Positions 17,578-25,023 of a stretch of 52,327 bases of DNA are shown piece by piece. The first letter of the stretch is position 1, and every line of letters starts with the position of its first letter. The stretch is from an uncultured Clostridium sp. (GTDB taxonomy: Bacteria; Bacillota; Clostridia; Lachnospirales; Lachnospiraceae). Where the stretch lies: contig USJW01000019.1 of the NCBI GenBank assembly GCA_900555045.1, positions 1-52,327 of the forward strand. The letters run 5' to 3'. Made by a program: the position numbers and the translations under genes. A model generated the notes under the pieces. That model saw only the letters and a list, made by a program, of their open reading frames with translations. It did not search any database and was not told where the DNA came from.

Positions 17578-18987
17578 ATGGGACAGAAGAACGGTGACAA
17601 GAAAATATTGTGGTACAGCCTGGCGTTTATGGCCTTTTCCACGGTGTGGGGCTTTGGAAATGTGATCAACGGGTTCTCGGAGTACGGGGGATTAAAGGCC
17701 ATTGTCAGTTGGGTTTTGATCTTTGCGATCTACTTTGTGCCCTACGCCCTGATGGTGGGCGAGCTGGGAAGCGCCTTTAAGGACGCGGGCGGGGGCGTGA
17801 GCTCCTGGATCCACGAGACCATCGGGCCGCGGATGGCCTACTACGCGGGCTGGACCTACTGGGTGGTGCACATGCCCTACATCTCCCAGAAACCCTCCGC
17901 GGCGGTGATCGCGGCCAGCTGGGCGGTCTTTCAGGACAAGCGGGCCAGCGACATGAACACCGTCCTTTTACAGGCCATCTGCCTGGTGATCTTTTTGCTC
18001 GCCATGTACCTGGCAACCAAGGGCGTCAACATGCTAAAGCAGCTGGCCACCCTGGCAGGCTCCGCCATGTTCATCATGTCCATGCTGTTCGTGGTCATGA
18101 CGCTGGCCGCGCCCGTTGTGACCGGGGCGGACATCCTGGACATCCGCTGGAGTCCTGACACCTTCATGCCAAGCTTTGACACAAGCTTTTTCATGGGACT
18201 GTCCATCCTGGTGTTCGCGGTGGGCGGCTGCGAGAAGATCTCGCCCTACGTCAACAAGATGCGGGACCCGGCCCGGGATTTCTCTAAGGGGATGTTCGCC
18301 CTGGCGGCCATGGTGGCGGTGACGGCCATTCTCGGGACCATCGCCCTGGGCATGATGTTCGACTCCGCCCATATTCCGCAGGATCTGATGACCAACGGCG
18401 CCTACTACGCGTTCCAGCGGCTGGGGCAGTACTACCGCGTGGGAAATTTCTTTGTGATCGTCTACGCGCTGACCAACCTGGTGGGGCAGTTCTCGGTGAT
18501 GGTGCTGTCCATCGACGCGCCGCTGCGGATGCTCCTCGAGAGCGCGGACCACAATTTTATCCCCAAAAAACTGTTTGTGCAAAATGAAAATGGAGCGTAT
18601 ACTAATGGACATAAGCTGGTCATGGCGATCGTGTCCGTGCTGATCGTGGTGCCCGCCTTCGGCATCCGCAACGTGGACGCCCTGGTGCGCTGGCTGATCA
18701 AGGTGAACTCCGTGTGCATGCCGCTGCGGTATCTGTGGGTCTTTGTGGCCTACATCGCCCTCAAGCGGGCGGGGGAGCGTTTCCCCGCCAGCTACCGGTT
18801 TGTGCGGGGGCGGGGGGCCGGGATTTTCTTCGGCGCCTGGTGCTTTTTGTTCACCGCCTTCGCCTGCATCACAGGGATCTACTCGGAGGATCCGTTCCAG
18901 CTTGTGCTCAATATCGTGACGCCCTTCCTGTTGGTGGGCCTAGGCTTTATTCTGCCGCGGCTGGCCGCCAGGGAGAGAATGGAATAA
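17578..18987 (+). CDS. APC-superfamily amino-acid permease (YjeM/GadC-like)
   Basis: Membrane transporter of 469 residues with about twelve hydrophobic helices. The N-terminus LAFMAFSTVWGFGNVINGFSEYGGL and the next stretch YALMVGELGSAFKDAGGGVSSW are typical of the glutamate/GABA-antiporter branch of the APC superfamily, close to E. coli YjeM. The substrate cannot be assigned from sequence. The start ATG 17578 has GGAGG at 17562-17566; the longer in-frame version from 17431 would begin inside the murF terminator. It is followed after 15 bases by an aminopeptidase, so the pair may serve peptide or amino-acid use. Confidence 0.82.
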   Translation: MGQKNGDKKILWYSLAFMAFSTVWGFGNVINGFSEYGGLKAIVSWVLIFAIYFVPYALMVGELGSAFKDAGGGVSSWIHETIGPRMAYYAGWTYWVVHMPYISQKPSAAVIAASWAVFQDKRASDMNTVLLQAICLVIFLLAMYLATKGVNMLKQLATLAGSAMFIMSMLFVVMTLAAPVVTGADILDIRWSPDTFMPSFDTSFFMGLSILVFAVGGCEKISPYVNKMRDPARDFSKGMFALAAMVAVTAILGTIALGMMFDSAHIPQDLMTNGAYYAFQRLGQYYRVGNFFVIVYALTNLVGQFSVMVLSIDAPLRMLLESADHNFIPKKLFVQNENGAYTNGHKLVMAIVSVLIVVPAFGIRNVDALVRWLIKVNSVCMPLRYLWVFVAYIALKRAGERFPASYRFVRGRGAGIFFGAWCFLFTAFACITGIYSEDPFQLVLNIVTPFLLVGLGFILPRLAARERME

Positions 18988-19002
18988 AAGGAGAATGTAC
19001 CA

Positions 19003-20328
19003 ATGGATGAGAGACAGAATTTGAAGAATATCACGGAGCGGCTGCTTGCGTTTCTGGAGGCCAGCCCCACCAGCTTCCACGCGGTGGCCAACATGGCGGA
19101 CCGGCTTAAGGCGGCCGGATTTACAGAGCTGCGGGAGTCGGAGTGCTGGAAGGTGGAGCCGGGGAAAAACTACTTTGTGACCCGAAACATGTCCTCGTTA
19201 ATCGCCTTTAAGGTGCCGGGGGCGGATTTTACGGGATTTCAGATCCTGTCCAGCCACAGCGATTCCCCTACCTTCAAGATCAAGGAGAAGCCGGAGATGG
19301 AGGTGGAGAAGCACTATGTGAAGCTGAACGTGGAGAAGTACGGCGGCATGCTCTGTGCGCCCTGGTTCGACAGGCCCCTCTCCGTGGCCGGGCGGCTGGT
19401 GGTGCGGGACGGACAGCGGTTTGTGACCCGGCTGGTGAACATTGACCGGGATCTGGTGATGATCCCCAACCTGGCTATCCACATGAACCGGCAGGTGAAC
19501 GACGGCTACGCCTACAATCCCCAGGTGGACATGCTGCCGTTATACGGCGGCGCGGAGGCGGCGGGCACGTTCATGCGCACCGTGGCCGAGAGCGCGGGCC
19601 TTGACGAGGCGGACATCCTGGGCCATGACCTCTATCTGTACAACCGGATGAGGGGGACGATCTGGGGGGCGGAGGAGGAGTTCTTCTCCTGCGGCCGAAT
19701 CGACGATCTCCAGTGCGCCTTCGCCTCCCTGGAGGGCTTCCTGGCGGGCGGCCACCCGGACTGCGTGTCCGTGCACGCGGTTCTGGACAATGAGGAGGTG
19801 GGCAGCACCACCAAGCAGGGGGCGGCGTCCACCTTCCTGGCGGACACCTTAAAGCGCCTAAACCAGGCCCTGGGCAGGAGCGAGGAGCAGTACCTGGCGG
19901 CTCTGGCCAGCAGCTTCATGATCTCCGCAGATAACGCCCACGGCGTGCACCCCAACCACGCGGACAAGGCGGATCCCACCAACCGGCCCTACCTAAACGG
20001 AGGCATCGTGGTGAAGTACAACGCCAACCAGAAGTACACCACCGATGCGGTGTCGGCGGCGGTGTTCAAGGCCCTGTGCGATGAGGTCGGGGTGCCGGTG
20101 CAGACCTTTACCAACCGCTCCGACATGGCGGGCGGATCAACTCTGGGGAATATTTCCAATACTCAGGTGGCGTTAAATACGGTGGACATCGGCCTTCCGC
20201 AGCTGGCCATGCACTCGCCCTACGAGACGGCCGGGGTCAAGGACACCGAGTATCTCATCCGGACGGCAACTCGGTTTTTCTCCACCTGCCTGCGGGCGGA
20301 GGGGGACGGGATGTACCGGATGAATTGA
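19003..20328 (+). CDS. apeB: M18-family aminopeptidase
   Basis: Zinc aminopeptidase removing N-terminal residues, often acidic ones, from peptides; cytoplasmic, 441 residues and probably a dodecameric tetrahedral assembly as in the family. Metal-ligand regions are visible as SSHSDSPTFKIK near residue 85, VLDNEEVGS near 263 and DNAHGVHPNH near 310, and also CAPWFDRPLS and GGIVVKYNANQKY. AAGGAG precedes ATG 19003. It lies 15 bases after the permease gene and 28 bases before a GNAT gene, all in one direction. The symbol apeB is used for the family in Clostridia. Confidence 0.93.
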   Translation: MDERQNLKNITERLLAFLEASPTSFHAVANMADRLKAAGFTELRESECWKVEPGKNYFVTRNMSSLIAFKVPGADFTGFQILSSHSDSPTFKIKEKPEMEVEKHYVKLNVEKYGGMLCAPWFDRPLSVAGRLVVRDGQRFVTRLVNIDRDLVMIPNLAIHMNRQVNDGYAYNPQVDMLPLYGGAEAAGTFMRTVAESAGLDEADILGHDLYLYNRMRGTIWGAEEEFFSCGRIDDLQCAFASLEGFLAGGHPDCVSVHAVLDNEEVGSTTKQGAASTFLADTLKRLNQALGRSEEQYLAALASSFMISADNAHGVHPNHADKADPTNRPYLNGGIVVKYNANQKYTTDAVSAAVFKALCDEVGVPVQTFTNRSDMAGGSTLGNISNTQVALNTVDIGLPQLAMHSPYETAGVKDTEYLIRTATRFFSTCLRAEGDGMYRMN

Positions 20329-20356
20329 GGCCTGCCCTTGGTTTAGAGAGGAACAT

Positions 20357-20830
20357 ATGGATTACATCGTGCGGGAAATAAAAGCGGATGAATATCCTCT
20401 GCTCAGCGACTTTTTGTATGAAGCGATCTTCATTCCGGACGGAGTAGAGCCGCCGCCCAGGTCAATCATCCATTCTCCGGAATTGCAGGTGTATATCGCG
20501 GGATTTGGAGATTCAGAGCATGACCGGGCGCTTGTGGCGGAGGCGGGCGGAGCGGTTGTGGGCGCGGCCTGGGTGCGGATCATGGACGATTACGGGCATG
20601 TGGATGACGACACCCCCTCCCTCGCCATATCGGTATACCCGGAGTACCGGGGATTGGGGATCGGGACGGAGCTGCTAAAGAAACTGCTGGCGAGTGTGAG
20701 AGAGCGCGGCTATTTGGGGGTGTCGCTGTCGGTTCAGAGAGAGAATTATGCAGTGAGGATGTATAAAAAGGCGGGATTTCGCATTTTGGCGGAGACGGAG
20801 GAGGAGTATATTATGGTGGTGAAGTTTTAG
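20357..20830 (+). CDS. GNAT-family N-acetyltransferase
   Basis: Acetyl-CoA-dependent acetyltransferase of unknown substrate, 157 residues. The acetyl-CoA binding motif A is LAISVYPEYRGLGIGTELLKKLL at about residues 90-112, with the R/Q-x-x-G-x-G/A form RGLGIG. The following VSLSVQRENYAVRMYKKAGF is the usual C-terminal strand-helix of GNATs acting on small molecules or protein N-termini. ATG 20357 has GAGAGGAA upstream. Base composition is somewhat less GC-rich than the genes before it. It ends the operon, with a bidirectional hairpin terminator downstream. Confidence 0.88.
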   Translation: MDYIVREIKADEYPLLSDFLYEAIFIPDGVEPPPRSIIHSPELQVYIAGFGDSEHDRALVAEAGGAVVGAAWVRIMDDYGHVDDDTPSLAISVYPEYRGLGIGTELLKKLLASVRERGYLGVSLSVQRENYAVRMYKKAGFRILAETEEEYIMVVKF

Positions 20831-20913
20831 AGGCTCAAAGTCACCGTTTATGACCGCGTGGATGACGCCCTGTTGAAGTTTGCGGTGATTGTGGCGGGAT
20901 ATTGCAAACATAA

Positions 20914-20946
20914 AGCGCGCGAAAGTATTTTTTGCTTTCGCGCGCT
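20914..20946. terminator. Bidirectional hairpin terminator between convergent genes
   Basis: AGCGCGCGAAAG at 20914-20925 pairs perfectly with CTTTCGCGCGCT at 20935-20946 around a nine-base T-rich loop. It lies between the end of the GNAT gene (plus) and the end of the lipoprotein gene (minus). The bases after the stem are moderately T-rich on both strands. Confidence 0.75.
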
Positions 20947-20954
20947 CTGTTCGT

Positions 20955-22547
20955 TTATCTCACTGTATACGAGTAAGAATTTCCACCGATCGAAAAGTCG
21001 ATTGTGATGGGTTCCGTGCCTGTCGCCACCTCCGCGGGGACTTCAAAGAGATAGTGCAAATACTCTGTAGCCAGCGGGGCGATACTTGTAATATTGGAGT
21101 AGGTAAAATCGCTGCGGCCGTCATCTTCGATGGCAGAGGAGCCTCTATATTCATACTTCCCGGCATAAGTGAGCGTTGCAGAGATCACCTTATCGGCACT
21201 CACCGCCTTCGTTTTCCAGCTTTTGTATGCCACACAGAAATCTACGTATGCTTTTCCGTCGTCAGCCGGGTAATGGGAATATGAACCATCCGGGTGAGGA
21301 GGTATAACATCGTCTGTGATGTCAGAGAAATCGACATAAAACTCACAAGTGTTCATCACAGCAATGATCTCGCCCTTTTTCACTTCGCCGCTTGTTTTTG
21401 CCACGGCGTTCTCGTTGACCGCATCGACCTCGCCCTCTGTGCCCTCGCGGACCGTGACACCGTATTGAGAATCGCCTATGCTGATCAAAGCGGTCAGAGA
21501 GCCGCCCGATGTCTCCACACTGGCTGGGACCTCGAAGAGATAGTGCAGGTATTCCAGGCTCAGAGGCGAAATATCTGTGATGTTGGAGTAGGTAAAGTCA
21601 CTGCGGTTGCCTTCTTCGATGGCAGAGAACCCGTCATATTGATATTTTCCGCCGTAGAGCAGCGTTGCCTTCATCACCTCGTCGGCGTGCTGATCTTTGG
21701 TCGACAGATTTTTATAACCCACGCAGAGGTCGATAAATACCTTCCCATCCTCAGCTTCATAGTGAGAATACCAGTTGTCGGGAGACGGCGGCACCACATC
21801 CGAAGTGATCGCTGTGTAATCAACAAAGAACTCGCAGACATCAGGCACTTCTTTGGTCTCCTGCACAGCAAGCGCTGTCACATCGGCTGTCTGAATACCT
21901 TCGCTTTCCTCGGAAGCCTCCGCGCTCTCATCGGACTCCGCCCTGCTTTTGGAGTCCTTGTAGGAACAGGAATATAAAACTTCTTTTGTATCGTTATTGA
22001 CGAAATTGACGACGACATTCACCTTATCGGCTTCGATTCCCTTAAAAAACTGATAGTATGCGCCATAATTATAGAGAATCGGCGCAAACAGATGGTCCCA
22101 ATTTGAATATTTGGCTGGATCGACATGGATGTTTATTTCTAAAAAGTCATCCGTATGATCAATCGATACAAACGAATCCAGCGCATCCTCGCCCGTCAGC
22201 ATGGACGCAAAGGTTTCCTCCATGCCTTTCTCCAGCTGTTCCAGCTGTTCCTTGTACTGTTTTTTAGTCATTGTGTAGGTGACGGAGCCGTCTTCATTTA
22301 TGACGCAGCCGCTGTAGCCCTTTTCCTCTGCCGCCTTTTTGATGTCCTCCTCCGTCTCGTCTTTAAAACAAGCGGCGGGCATCGTTATGTCGACACTGAG
22401 TAACCCTTCATCTACCTTAATTTCAGAAGAACTCTCCTTGGCATTGCCGCTGGGCTTGCCGGCACTCATTTCAGATGTGCTGCTGCCGCAAGCGGTGATC
22501 GATAATAATAGAACAAACGACATTAGTAAAGCAAAATATTTTTTCAT
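20955..22547 (-). CDS. Lipoprotein with duplicated C-terminal domain, function unknown
   Basis: I do not recognise this family. The 530-residue protein starts with a lipoprotein signal and lipid-attachment Cys20 (ITAC). Residues about 25-225 form a first region with a Lys/Glu-rich helix and 'NEDGSVTYTMTKKQY'. Two homologous domains of about 135 residues follow, at about 232-372 and 396-530. Each opens with CEFFVDY or CEFYVDF, then VPPSPDNWYSHY or IPPHPDGSYSHY, then RSDFTYSNIT and EYLHYLFEVPA. The pattern suggests beta-sandwich domains exposed at the cell surface. ATG 22547 is preceded by AGGAGGG on the minus strand; the earlier in-frame start at 22568 is before this site. G+C is visibly lower than in its neighbours, so recent transfer is possible. 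Confidence 0.85.
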   Translation of the reverse strand: MKKYFALLMSFVLLLSITACGSSTSEMSAGKPSGNAKESSSEIKVDEGLLSVDITMPAACFKDETEEDIKKAAEEKGYSGCVINEDGSVTYTMTKKQYKEQLEQLEKGMEETFASMLTGEDALDSFVSIDHTDDFLEINIHVDPAKYSNWDHLFAPILYNYGAYYQFFKGIEADKVNVVVNFVNNDTKEVLYSCSYKDSKSRAESDESAEASEESEGIQTADVTALAVQETKEVPDVCEFFVDYTAITSDVVPPSPDNWYSHYEAEDGKVFIDLCVGYKNLSTKDQHADEVMKATLLYGGKYQYDGFSAIEEGNRSDFTYSNITDISPLSLEYLHYLFEVPASVETSGGSLTALISIGDSQYGVTVREGTEGEVDAVNENAVAKTSGEVKKGEIIAVMNTCEFYVDFSDITDDVIPPHPDGSYSHYPADDGKAYVDFCVAYKSWKTKAVSADKVISATLTYAGKYEYRGSSAIEDDGRSDFTYSNITSIAPLATEYLHYLFEVPAEVATGTEPITIDFSIGGNSYSYTVR

Positions 22548-22569
22548 TTTCTTCCCTCCTATTGTCAAA

Positions 22570-22598
22570 AGTGTACCATATTATGGAAATAATAGCAA
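22570..22598 (-). promoter_or_regulatory. Minus-strand promoter for duplicated-domain lipoprotein
   Basis: Read on the minus strand, TTGCTA (plus 22593-22598) and TACACT (plus 22570-22575) are 17 bases apart. A TGG directly before the -10 makes it an extended element. It lies 22 bases upstream of the ATG. Confidence 0.6.
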
Positions 22599-22701
22599 TT
22601 CATTTTGGGCAAAAGAACGATACATCGCGCGGCTTTAGCCCATATCCACGAGCCGGACGCACCCCCTCCCTGTACCGTGATCCCCACCCGGAGGGTTTCC
22701 G

Positions 22702-22731
22702 TTGCCTGCACCGGTGGGGCTGTGCTATAAT
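22702..22731 (+). promoter_or_regulatory. Extended -10 promoter for the DUF4846 operon
   Basis: TTGCCT at 22702-22707 and a perfect TATAAT at 22726-22731, preceded by TGC (extended -10), are 18 bases apart. The DUF4846 gene starts 46 bases downstream. Confidence 0.7.
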
Positions 22732-22777
22732 TAGGAAAAACAGGGACAGAGCGATGGGCGGAAAGGAACGAAACGAT

Positions 22778-23752
22778 ATGGGAAGGATGAGATGTGCCGG
22801 AAAGCTGGCTTTGATGCTGCTTGCAGCCTGCTGGCTCCTCTGCGGCTGTGTTGGGGCGCCGCCTCCGGAAATTGAAAAAAACGATGTGCCCGTCACATCC
22901 GAGACCTGTGAGGATGAGCAGATGGGGCAGATAGACGGTCCGGATCAGACCTATGCGGTGAACCCGGAGGGGATGACGCTGGAGAGCCGCTTTCCCGCAC
23001 CTGACGGCTATGTCAGGACAGAGCAGGTGCAGGCGAGCTTCGGGGCGTTTCTAAGGGAGTATCCGCTCCTCGCCGACGGGGAGCCGGTCCGCCTGTACGA
23101 CGGGCAATTAAAGGGGAACCAGAGCGCCGCGGCCGCGGTGTTTGACCTTCCGGTGCTCTCGGGCGGGGATGTGCAGCAGTGTGCGGACTCCGTGAGGCGC
23201 ATGTATGCGGAGTATCTGTGGCACGGAGGGCACCCGGATTTGATCGGATTTCACTTTGTGAACGGCTTTTGGTTCGACTACCCGACCTACCGCGACGGCG
23301 GCCGGGTGAAGATCGACGGAAACTCGGTGAGATGGCAGCAGACCGTGGGATACGACGACTCCCATGAGGCCTTTGAGCGCTATCTGTATGTGGCTTTCTC
23401 CTACTCCAGCACCCTTTCCATGGGGGAGGAGTCCAGGGAGGCGGACCTCGCGGATGTGCGGCCTGGGGATGTGTTCTTAAAGTCGGGCAGCCCCGGCCAT
23501 GTGGTGATGGTGGCGGACGTGTGCGAGAACGGGGCGGGGCAGCGGGCGTTTCTGCTGGCCCAGGGCTACATGCCGGCCCAGCAGTTCCACGTGTTAGCGA
23601 ACCCGCTTCACGGGGATGACCCGTGGTACTATACCGCGGAAGTCACATACCCCTTTGCGACGCCGGAGTACACCTTTGAGGAGGGGAGCTTCCGGAGGAT
23701 GAATTATCTGGATGATCTACACACAGAAAGCGGAGGAAATGAAAATGGATAA
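22778..23752 (+). CDS. DUF4846-type lipoprotein
   Basis: Exported lipoprotein of 324 residues whose body matches what I know of the DUF4846 family; the biochemical role is unknown. The signal ends with the lipobox LCGC, with modified Cys24. The family domain covers about 65-310 and includes RFPAPDGYVR, FGAFLREYPLL, LYDGQLKGNQ and later DVRPGDVFLKSGSPGHVVMVADV. The last segment resembles the His-containing strand of NlpC/P60-like folds, but I see no matching catalytic Cys. I set the start at ATG 22778 (GAAAGGA ten bases upstream); the longer in-frame form from 22562 would begin before the promoter. It overlaps the next gene by eight bases. Confidence 0.82.
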   Translation: MGRMRCAGKLALMLLAACWLLCGCVGAPPPEIEKNDVPVTSETCEDEQMGQIDGPDQTYAVNPEGMTLESRFPAPDGYVRTEQVQASFGAFLREYPLLADGEPVRLYDGQLKGNQSAAAAVFDLPVLSGGDVQQCADSVRRMYAEYLWHGGHPDLIGFHFVNGFWFDYPTYRDGGRVKIDGNSVRWQQTVGYDDSHEAFERYLYVAFSYSSTLSMGEESREADLADVRPGDVFLKSGSPGHVVMVADVCENGAGQRAFLLAQGYMPAQQFHVLANPLHGDDPWYYTAEVTYPFATPEYTFEEGSFRRMNYLDDLHTESGGNENG

Positions 23753-24158
23753 ATTCGATCCGGCCCCCATACTGGAGGCCGCACTGCGGCAGGCTGAGCG
23801 GCTTGAGCTCCCGTTAGACTACACGGGTGGCAGCGCAGAGCGACTGGATGAGATTCTGGAAATCTGTGCCCAGGAGTTTCTGGGCGGACGGCTGGACGAC
23901 AAGCAGGCCTGGAACCTGGCGGTTATATTCGGAACCTACCTGGGGGAGACGCTGCTGCGAAACGGCTTAGGGGAGAAGGGCTACCACTGGGAGCTTACGG
24001 ACTCGGGGCTGCCGGTGCTGCAGAAGGACGCTGCCAACCGGATGTCGCCCATCACGAAGGCGGACAAGCGCATACAGAACGGCCGGGAGGACAGCGTGAA
24101 GTCGTTCTACGACGTGGCGCAGGCCATTGCGGACGGGAAGCTGAAACCGGGGCGGTGA
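23745..24158 (+). CDS. Small conserved-looking protein of unknown function
   Basis: A 137-residue soluble protein with no signal or membrane segment. It is mostly helical by composition, with a distinctive centre AWNLAVIFGTYLGETLLRNGLG at about 52-73. That centre recalls small bacterial proteins of the DUF3806 type (helix-glycine-tyrosine-LGE), but I cannot confirm membership. GGAGG at 23732-23736 is eight bases before ATG 23745. The gene overlaps the end of the DUF4846 lipoprotein gene, so the two are probably translationally coupled. A membrane-anchored zinc-ribbon gene follows after 28 bases. The three likely act together in an unknown process. Confidence 0.75.
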   Translation: MDKFDPAPILEAALRQAERLELPLDYTGGSAERLDEILEICAQEFLGGRLDDKQAWNLAVIFGTYLGETLLRNGLGEKGYHWELTDSGLPVLQKDAANRMSPITKADKRIQNGREDSVKSFYDVAQAIADGKLKPGR

Positions 24159-24186
24159 CGGCACGGGAGATAAGAGGAGGAAGAAG

Positions 24187-24927
24187 ATGCGGGATATAAT
24201 CGGGCTGGTGCTGCTGGCCGCAGCGGCATCCGCAGCGCTCTGGGGGATCTGGAGGGTAAAGCGGGCCATCTCCACCGCGCTGTCCAGCGCCAGGGCGGTA
24301 AAGCGGGTGCTGGAGCAGCAGGCGGACATGCTGGAGGAGACGCCCAAGTCGGTCTCCGGGATGACGAAGGTGTTTTTGCCGCAGATTGAGCGGGATTTCC
24401 CGGAATTTCATTGGGAGGAATTCCGGCAGAAGACGGAGAACATGCTGAAGGCCGTTCTGCGGGCCGTGGACGCACAGGACGCCTCTTACTTGGCCGACGC
24501 CTCCGGGGATCTGCGCCGCCAGGTCGAACTGAAGCTGGAGGATTTGCGGAGCGCCGGGCAGAGGGAGCACTTTAAGAACATCACCGTCCACCGGACGGAG
24601 ATCGCCCACTACCGGAAGGAGGGCGGGCTCTGCGCCATCGTGGTCCAGTCCGCGGTGGGATATCTGCACTACACAGAGGACGAGAGCGGGGAGCTGGTGT
24701 CCGGGAACCGGGAGCGGAAGGTTCAGACCAAGTACAACACGGAGCTGGTGTACATCCAGGACGTGTCAAAGCTGGCGGACGGCGCCACCGCGGTGGGCGT
24801 CACCTGCCCCAACTGCGGCGCCCCGGTGACCCGGCTGGGAAGCAAGTTCTGCGAGTACTGCGGCGCAGGGCTGCGCGAGGTGAGCGTGCGGGTGTGGTCC
24901 TTAAATAAGATCCAGGAATTGTCATGA
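24187..24927 (+). CDS. Membrane-anchored Tim44-like protein with zinc ribbon
   Basis: 246 residues. A single N-terminal hydrophobic helix (about 4-20) is followed by a helical region. A central domain (about 70-195) with FKNITVHRTEIAHYRKEGG and AIVVQSAVGYLHY has the look of a Tim44-like/NTF2-type fold. The C-terminal zinc ribbon uses Cys207, Cys210, Cys222 and Cys225 (CPNCGAPV...CEYCGAG). Proteins with this combination occur widely in Clostridia but have no clear role. It is the third gene of the operon started by the DUF4846 lipoprotein, and priA follows after a fresh promoter. Assignment of the central fold is by pattern memory and is less certain than the zinc ribbon. Confidence 0.75.
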   Translation: MRDIIGLVLLAAAASAALWGIWRVKRAISTALSSARAVKRVLEQQADMLEETPKSVSGMTKVFLPQIERDFPEFHWEEFRQKTENMLKAVLRAVDAQDASYLADASGDLRRQVELKLEDLRSAGQREHFKNITVHRTEIAHYRKEGGLCAIVVQSAVGYLHYTEDESGELVSGNRERKVQTKYNTELVYIQDVSKLADGATAVGVTCPNCGAPVTRLGSKFCEYCGAGLREVSVRVWSLNKIQELS

Positions 24928-24951
24928 GGAGAGCGGCGGATGGAACCGGAT

Positions 24952-24980
24952 TTGCATTTTCACGCGATTGCATGTATAAT
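24952..24980 (+). promoter_or_regulatory. Sigma-A promoter for priA and the housekeeping operon
   Basis: TTGCAT at 24952-24957 and a perfect TATAAT at 24975-24980 are 17 bases apart. Transcription would begin near 24987. This excludes any priA start upstream of that point and supports GTG 25024. Confidence 0.75.
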
Positions 24981-25023
24981 AGTTTGGAAAATCAATTCGG
25001 CCAAGCCGGGACAGGACAGACAG

